Below, piece after piece: positions 20,533 to 25,138 of a stretch of DNA of 25,138 nt (position 1 is its first letter; each line of letters opens with the position of its first letter). Under the pieces are notes generated by a model. That model saw only the letters and a list, made by a program, of their open reading frames with translations. It did not search any database and had not been told where the DNA came from. The stretch covers positions 1 to 25,138 of the forward strand of contig JBJFFE010000075.1 in the NCBI GenBank assembly GCA_051891435.1, read 5' to 3'. This DNA comes from UMGS1933 sp051891435. Lineage in GTDB: Bacteria > Bacillota > Clostridia > TANB77 > CAG-508. A program made the position numbers and the translations under genes.

Positions 20533-21654
20533 TTACCTTTTCCCTAAACTAATGGTAACCTTATACTCTTTATTATTTCTATTAATTGTTAAAACCACAT
20601 TATCTCCAGGCATTTTTTTGTATATATAACTTCTAAGCTCACTCATTTTATTTATTGTATAGTCATCTATCTTTGTTATTATATCTCCCACTTTTAACCC
20701 ACTTTTTGCTGCAGGACCATTTGATGATATTTGTACTACATATATTCCATTATCAAAATTTAGACTAGAATTTAAATATTTATTTACTTCTGTATCATAA
20801 GCAAATATTCCTAAATATGCCTCTTTAAACTCTCCTTTTTGTACAAAACTATCTATTATTGGTTTTATAATATTAATAGGAATTGCAAATCCTATTCCTT
20901 CCGCAGAACTTATTTTAATTGAATTAATTCCTATAACCTTACCTTCATCATTAATTAATGGTCCTCCACTATTTCCAGAATTAATGCTTGCATCAGTTTG
21001 TATTAAATCTTCCATATAGCTTTCTGTGGCATCCTCTACAATTTTTATAGTTCTATTTAATCCACTTATAATTCCAGAAGTTACTGTCCTTTGAAATTCT
21101 ATTCCTATTGGATTTCCTATTGCCCAGACCTCTTGTCCCAATTTAATATTATCTGAATCTCCCAATTCTAAATACTTTAAACCACTTATTTCTATTTTTA
21201 CAATAGCCAAGTCTAAGTCAGTATCTGCCCAAAGTACACTTCCTTTATAAATTTGTCCGTTTTCTAGTGTTACATAACAAGTATTATATTTTTCACCTGC
21301 CACATGCCAATTTGTTACTATATATCCATTTTCTGAAACAATTATCCCGCTTCCAAGTCCTAATTCTTTAGTAGCATTTGAATCTAAAATTGCACTTCCT
21401 GTATTTTTTATTTTAGAAATACCTACTACAGATTTTGTTATTTCTTCTAAGTCTATATCCTCGCTCAATCCACCTTCTTTAGCTTCGTTATATAATCTAG
21501 TTGCAGTTGCCTCTGGACTAACACTATAATCTTGCACTTCTATTTTTGTATACATTGAATATACAAAAATGCTACCTGCCGAAACAGCTACCATAAGTAT
21601 AAAAATTATTATAAAATATTTAAATTTACTTGGTCTTCTTGAATATTCGTACAT
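20533..21654 (-). CDS. HtrA/DegP-like membrane-anchored serine protease
   Basis: 373 residues from the ATG at 21654, which has GGAGG 8 nt upstream (the longer reading has none). One N-terminal membrane anchor (about 13-34), a linker, a trypsin-like protease domain (about 70-270) with the full triad H117 (VTNWHVAG), D148 (LDLAIVK) and S229 (NSGNSGGPL), and one PDZ domain (about 280-373, GIYVVQISSNGPAAKSGLKVGDIITKID). It faces outside, degrades misfolded exported proteins and is usually induced by envelope stress. It is divergent from the NRPS gene, with about 200 bp between the start codons. Confidence 0.95.
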   Translation of the reverse strand: MYEYSRRPSKFKYFIIIFILMVAVSAGSIFVYSMYTKIEVQDYSVSPEATATRLYNEAKEGGLSEDIDLEEITKSVVGISKIKNTGSAILDSNATKELGLGSGIIVSENGYIVTNWHVAGEKYNTCYVTLENGQIYKGSVLWADTDLDLAIVKIEISGLKYLELGDSDNIKLGQEVWAIGNPIGIEFQRTVTSGIISGLNRTIKIVEDATESYMEDLIQTDASINSGNSGGPLINDEGKVIGINSIKISSAEGIGFAIPINIIKPIIDSFVQKGEFKEAYLGIFAYDTEVNKYLNSSLNFDNGIYVVQISSNGPAAKSGLKVGDIITKIDDYTINKMSELRSYIYKKMPGDNVVLTINRNNKEYKVTISLGKR

Positions 21655-21741
21655 ATTATTTCCTCCAAAATTATAATATCCAAAATTTGTAATTGTATAC
21701 AATTTGATAAATAATAATTTATGTAAAATGCCGTCACATTT

Positions 21742-21748
21742 TGTCGAA
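21742..21748 (+). promoter_or_regulatory. Possible Spo0A box between htrA-like gene and NRPS
   Basis: TTTTGTCGAAT contains the consensus 0A box TGTCGAA. It lies about 46 bp before the NRPS -35 and 88 bp before the protease start. A 7-base match can occur by chance, so this is weak. Confidence 0.25.
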
Positions 21749-21793
21749 TTTCTTTTTTTTGGTAAAATTTGTATATTAAAACTCCTAATTTCA

Positions 21794-21822
21794 TTGATTT
21801 TATTGTCGTTTTATGGTATATT
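21794..21822 (+). promoter_or_regulatory. Promoter of the NRPS gene
   Basis: -35 TTGATT (21794-21799), 17-nt spacer, -10 TATATT (21817-21822). Transcription would start about 30 bp before the TTG start codon. Confidence 0.65.
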
Positions 21823-21857
21823 AAAGTGAGTAAAATTATAAATAAAGGTGAATTAGA

Positions 21858-24800
21858 TTGAAAGAATTATACGAATTAACTAATCCACAAAAGTCAATTT
21901 GGGTAACAGAAGAATTTTACAAAGGGACGTCGATTGAAAATATTGCAGGTACTGCAATGATTTCGCAAGAAGTAAACTTTGATAAATTAGAAGAAGCAAT
22001 TAATATTTTTATTAAAACTAATGATAGTTTCAGATTAAAATTTGTTAAAAGAAACAACTCGGTTAAACAATATATTGATGATTTTTCACCATTTTCTTTT
22101 GAAACAATAGAAGTAGAAACAGATAAAGATATTAAGAAGCTAGAAAAAGAGTTGGCTGAGACTCCTTTGGAGCTTATTGATTCTTATCTTTTTAAATTAA
22201 AATTATTTAAATTTAAAGATGGACATGGTGGTTTTGTAATTACTATGCACCATTTAATTGTTGATGCTTGGGCAAGTGGTCTTGTTATAAGTAGAATTAT
22301 AGATATTTATGATGCCTTATTACAGAACAACTTGGTTTTAGAAGAAATTTCTAATCCCTCTTATATTGACTATATTGAGACTGAACAAAAATATATGAAA
22401 AGCTCTAAATTTGAAAAAGATAAAACCTTCTGGAATGATTTATTTGCAAAAGTCCCTGAAGTAGCAACTATTCCAAGTCTTTCTCAAACCAATGAACTTT
22501 CTAGTAAAGCCAAAAGGAAACTATTCAAAATTCCTGCTGAAACAATGGACTTTATTAATTCTTTTTGTAAAGAAAACAAAATCTCACCTTTTAATTTTTT
22601 TATGGGAATTTACGCAATATACATGTCTAGAGTATCTAATTTAGACGAATTTGTTATTGGCACTCCTATATTAAATCGTTCAAATGTAAAAGAAAAACAT
22701 ACTGTTGGTATGTTTATTAGTGTTGTGCCTTTTAAAGTAACTTTAAATCATGAAAAAAGTTTCGCAGAATTTGCATCAGAAATTTCTGCAGACTTTTTTA
22801 ATATATTTAGACATCAAAAATATCCTTATCAAGCATTATTAGAAGATCTAAGAGAAAAAGATAACTCGATACCAAATTTATATAATGTTATGATTTCATA
22901 CCAAAATATGAGAAGCAATAAACAATCTGCAAAAACAGATTATTCTTCTAAATGGCTTTTTAACGGAAATATATCTGACGATATGGAAATACACTTCTTT
23001 GATATAGATGATACTGGAATTATTAATGTTGCTTATGATTATAAAACATCTAAATATTCTTCAGAAGATATTTATGCCCTTCATTCAAGAATTCTTCATA
23101 TTATAAATCAAATTATAGAAAACAGTAATATTTTACTAAAAGAAATAGAAATAGTAACACCTGATGAGAAAAATCAAATATTATATGAATTTAATAATAC
23201 AAAAATGGACTATCCAAAGGACAAAACCATTGTCCAATTATTTGAGGAGCAAGTAGAAAAAACACCAGACAATATTGCTGTTGTTTTCGAAGACCAAAAG
23301 CTAACTTATAGAGAATTAAATGACAGAGCAAATAGTTTAGCTTTCTATCTAAAAAATAACGGTTTAAAATCTAATGATGTTGTAAGTATTTTTCTCGACA
23401 AGTCTTTAGAATCAGTTATTGCTATATTAGGAGCATTAAAATGTGGCGCTAGCTATATGCCTATTGACATTAATTATCCTATTAAACGTATAGATTTTAT
23501 GGTTAATGATTCTAACAGTAGATTCATTCTTACTTCATGTCAACTACAACATAAGTTAAATAATGAATCTAAAGTACTTTGTGTTGATCTATCTAATAAT
23601 GAAATATACAATAATTTTGTTGATAATATTAATATTACTACATCATCTGATAGCATAGCTTACATAATGTATACTTCTGGCTCTACTGGTACTCCTAAAG
23701 GTGTTATGGTTTCTAACCAGAATGTTGTTAGACTTGTAAGAAATACAAACTATATAAAGTTTAATAAAAAAGAAAGAATTCTTCAAACAGGTTCTATTGT
23801 TTTTGATGCTTGTACTTTTGAAATTTGGGGAGCTTTATTAAATGGTTTTGAATTATATATAATTAAAAAACAAGATTTATTAGACCCTGTGTCTTTAGAA
23901 AAATATTTAGTTAATAATAAGATTACTATTTTATGGCTTACAGCTCCTTTATTTAATCAGTTAAGTGAGAGTAATCCTGAAATGTTTAAATCTGTGAGAG
24001 TATTATTAACTGGTGGAGATGTCCTTTCTCCAAAGCATATTAATGCAGTAAAAAAATCTTGCCCAGACTTAACTATCATTAATGGTTATGGTCCTACTGA
24101 AAATACAACCTTCTCAACTTGCTTTACAATAGATGATTTTTATGAGGATTCTATACCTATTGGTTTTCCTATCGCTAATTCAACTTGTTACATTGTGTCA
24201 CCTACTTTAAATTTATTACCAGTAGGAGTTTCTGGTGAATTACTTGTTGGTGGAGATGGGGTTAGTAAAGGATATTTAAATAATACAGAATTCACAGCGA
24301 AGAAATTTATTGCTAATCCTTTTGGTGAAGGGACTTTATATAGAACTGGAGATTTAGTAAAATGGCGTGCAGATGGAAGTATTGACTTCATAGGTAGAGT
24401 TGATAATCAAGTAAAAATACGTGGTTTTAGGGTTGAGCTAAATGAAATCACTCTTAGAATTCAAGAGTTTCCTAATATTAATGAGTGTTTTACTACTGTT
24501 AAAACAATTAATGATGAAAAAGTAATTTGTTCTTACTTTTCTTCTAAAAATAAAATTGACACAATTTCTTTAAAGGCTTTTTTGAGAAGCTCTTTACCTC
24601 ATTATGCAATACCATCATATTTTATAGAACTTGATTCATTACCTATAAATACTAATGGCAAAGTTGATATTAAGAAATTACCTGAACCACAAAACTTAAA
24701 TTCAAAAAAAGACATTATTTTGCCAAGAAATGAAACAGATTCTAAATTAATAGATTTATTAAAAATTCTATTAAATATAAATAATATTAGTATTGATGAT

Positions 24801-25138
24801 TCTTGCTTTGAACTAGGTGGAGATTCTTTATCTGCAATTAATTTATGTGCCCAAATTCAGAATGAATTTAATGTGCAATTATTTGTTAAAGATGTTCTAG
24901 AACATCCTACTATTCAAGAAATTTCTGACATCATTACTGGTAATTTAAATAATGCTAATAAACTTACTATTAAACCTATTCCTGAAGCAGATTACTATAC
25001 TGCCTCTTCTGCTCAAAAGAGAATGTTCTTTACAAGTAGTATGGCTGGTGATAATTCTACTTTATATAATATCCCTGGCTGTGTTATTTTAGATGGTGAA
25101 ATTGATATAAATAAATTAGAAGAATGCTTCAACAAGTT
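21858..25138 (+). CDS. Non-ribosomal peptide synthetase (C-A-T-C...), 3' end missing
   Basis: 1,093 codons seen, no stop. The start is probably TTG at 21858: AAAGGTG lies 7 nt upstream, an in-frame stop lies at 21849, and the protein then begins ELTNPQKSIWVTEE, the first condensation-domain motif. Domains: C (about 1-430; active site HHLIVDAW, H131-H132...D136), A (about 460-945; YTSGSTGTPKG from 605, FDACTFEIW with D650, NGYGPTE, YRTGDL, NGKVDIKKL), T (about 955-1030; LGGDSL with phosphopantetheine Ser990), then a second C domain starting SSAQKRMFF. The A-domain pocket aligned to GrsA reads D-A-F-W-L-G-G-T-F-K, one residue from a known valine code (DAFWIGGTFK), so Val or a similar aliphatic residue is predicted. 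A first-position C domain suggests N-acylation or input in trans. The product is unknown. Confidence 0.95.
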   Translation, partial: MKELYELTNPQKSIWVTEEFYKGTSIENIAGTAMISQEVNFDKLEEAINIFIKTNDSFRLKFVKRNNSVKQYIDDFSPFSFETIEVETDKDIKKLEKELAETPLELIDSYLFKLKLFKFKDGHGGFVITMHHLIVDAWASGLVISRIIDIYDALLQNNLVLEEISNPSYIDYIETEQKYMKSSKFEKDKTFWNDLFAKVPEVATIPSLSQTNELSSKAKRKLFKIPAETMDFINSFCKENKISPFNFFMGIYAIYMSRVSNLDEFVIGTPILNRSNVKEKHTVGMFISVVPFKVTLNHEKSFAEFASEISADFFNIFRHQKYPYQALLEDLREKDNSIPNLYNVMISYQNMRSNKQSAKTDYSSKWLFNGNISDDMEIHFFDIDDTGIINVAYDYKTSKYSSEDIYALHSRILHIINQIIENSNILLKEIEIVTPDEKNQILYEFNNTKMDYPKDKTIVQLFEEQVEKTPDNIAVVFEDQKLTYRELNDRANSLAFYLKNNGLKSNDVVSIFLDKSLESVIAILGALKCGASYMPIDINYPIKRIDFMVNDSNSRFILTSCQLQHKLNNESKVLCVDLSNNEIYNNFVDNINITTSSDSIAYIMYTSGSTGTPKGVMVSNQNVVRLVRNTNYIKFNKKERILQTGSIVFDACTFEIWGALLNGFELYIIKKQDLLDPVSLEKYLVNNKITILWLTAPLFNQLSESNPEMFKSVRVLLTGGDVLSPKHINAVKKSCPDLTIINGYGPTENTTFSTCFTIDDFYEDSIPIGFPIANSTCYIVSPTLNLLPVGVSGELLVGGDGVSKGYLNNTEFTAKKFIANPFGEGTLYRTGDLVKWRADGSIDFIGRVDNQVKIRGFRVELNEITLRIQEFPNINECFTTVKTINDEKVICSYFSSKNKIDTISLKAFLRSSLPHYAIPSYFIELDSLPINTNGKVDIKKLPEPQNLNSKKDIILPRNETDSKLIDLLKILLNINNISIDDSCFELGGDSLSAINLCAQIQNEFNVQLFVKDVLEHPTIQEISDIITGNLNNANKLTIKPIPEADYYTASSAQKRMFFTSSMAGDNSTLYNIPGCVILDGEIDINKLEECFNK

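Noticed and set aside
24188..24391. Open frame on the minus strand within the NRPS gene
   Set aside because: It lies opposite a strongly conserved adenylation domain and has no ribosome site; a shadow of the NRPS.

Overview
The window is strongly A+T-rich DNA from a low-GC Gram-positive bacterium, most likely an anaerobic member of the Clostridia (Bacillota). The evidence is genomically encoded CCA ends on the tRNAs, strong AGGAGG-type ribosome binding sites, desulfoferrodoxin-type superoxide reductase, mscL/mntP housekeeping genes, and Clostridia-style mobile elements. No species can be named from the sequence alone.

Layout. (1) 1-1042: the 3' part of a tyrosine integrase whose start lies before the window, probably the end of an integrated element on the left. 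(2) 1225-4223: three tRNA genes (initiator Met on the minus strand, Arg-ACG and Pro-TGG on the plus strand), with three minus-strand genes between them: a membrane-anchored lipoprotein-like protein, a coiled-coil protein and a superoxide dismutase-family protein. (3) 4210-12562: an integrative mobilizable element of about 8.3 kb inserted in the 3' end of tRNA-Pro, bounded by a 15-bp direct repeat. It carries a cargo pair (transglutaminase-like protein plus a small protein with a cationic amphipathic tail), a mobilization block (MOBP-type relaxase, MobC, a palindromic candidate oriT, and a membrane protein gene nested inside the relaxase gene), an integrase, a replisome-organizer-type replication protein, a small coupled ORF, an excisionase-like protein, and a divergent XRE regulator-Fic pair. 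Four copies of a TATCCA-N3-TGGATA operator sit in the divergent control region; two lie exactly in the spacers of the two opposing promoters. (4) 12563-16950: the old downstream flank of tRNA-Pro, a TM-anchored protein with three Ltp-type repeats, a DUF4352-like membrane protein, and a minus-strand group mscL-mntP-small gene-SPFH protein. (5) 17085-21654: an M14 peptidase with LysM and peptidoglycan-binding domains, broken by a +1 frameshift; a methyltransferase, a GNAT acetyltransferase, a superoxide reductase and an HtrA-like protease. (6) 21858 to the end: the first 1,093 codons of a non-ribosomal peptide synthetase (C-A-T-C...), with a valine-like specificity code, running out of the window.

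How parts work together. The element appears to have one regulator (XRE) controlling both itself/Fic and the leftward xis-rep-int operon, a plasmid-like replication step after excision, and mobilization genes that would need a conjugation apparatus supplied by another element. The most unusual features are the overprinted membrane gene inside the relaxase, the operator-in-spacer control of both promoters, the unrecognised transglutaminase-like cargo pair, and the NRPS beginning with a condensation domain although no upstream NRPS gene precedes it.
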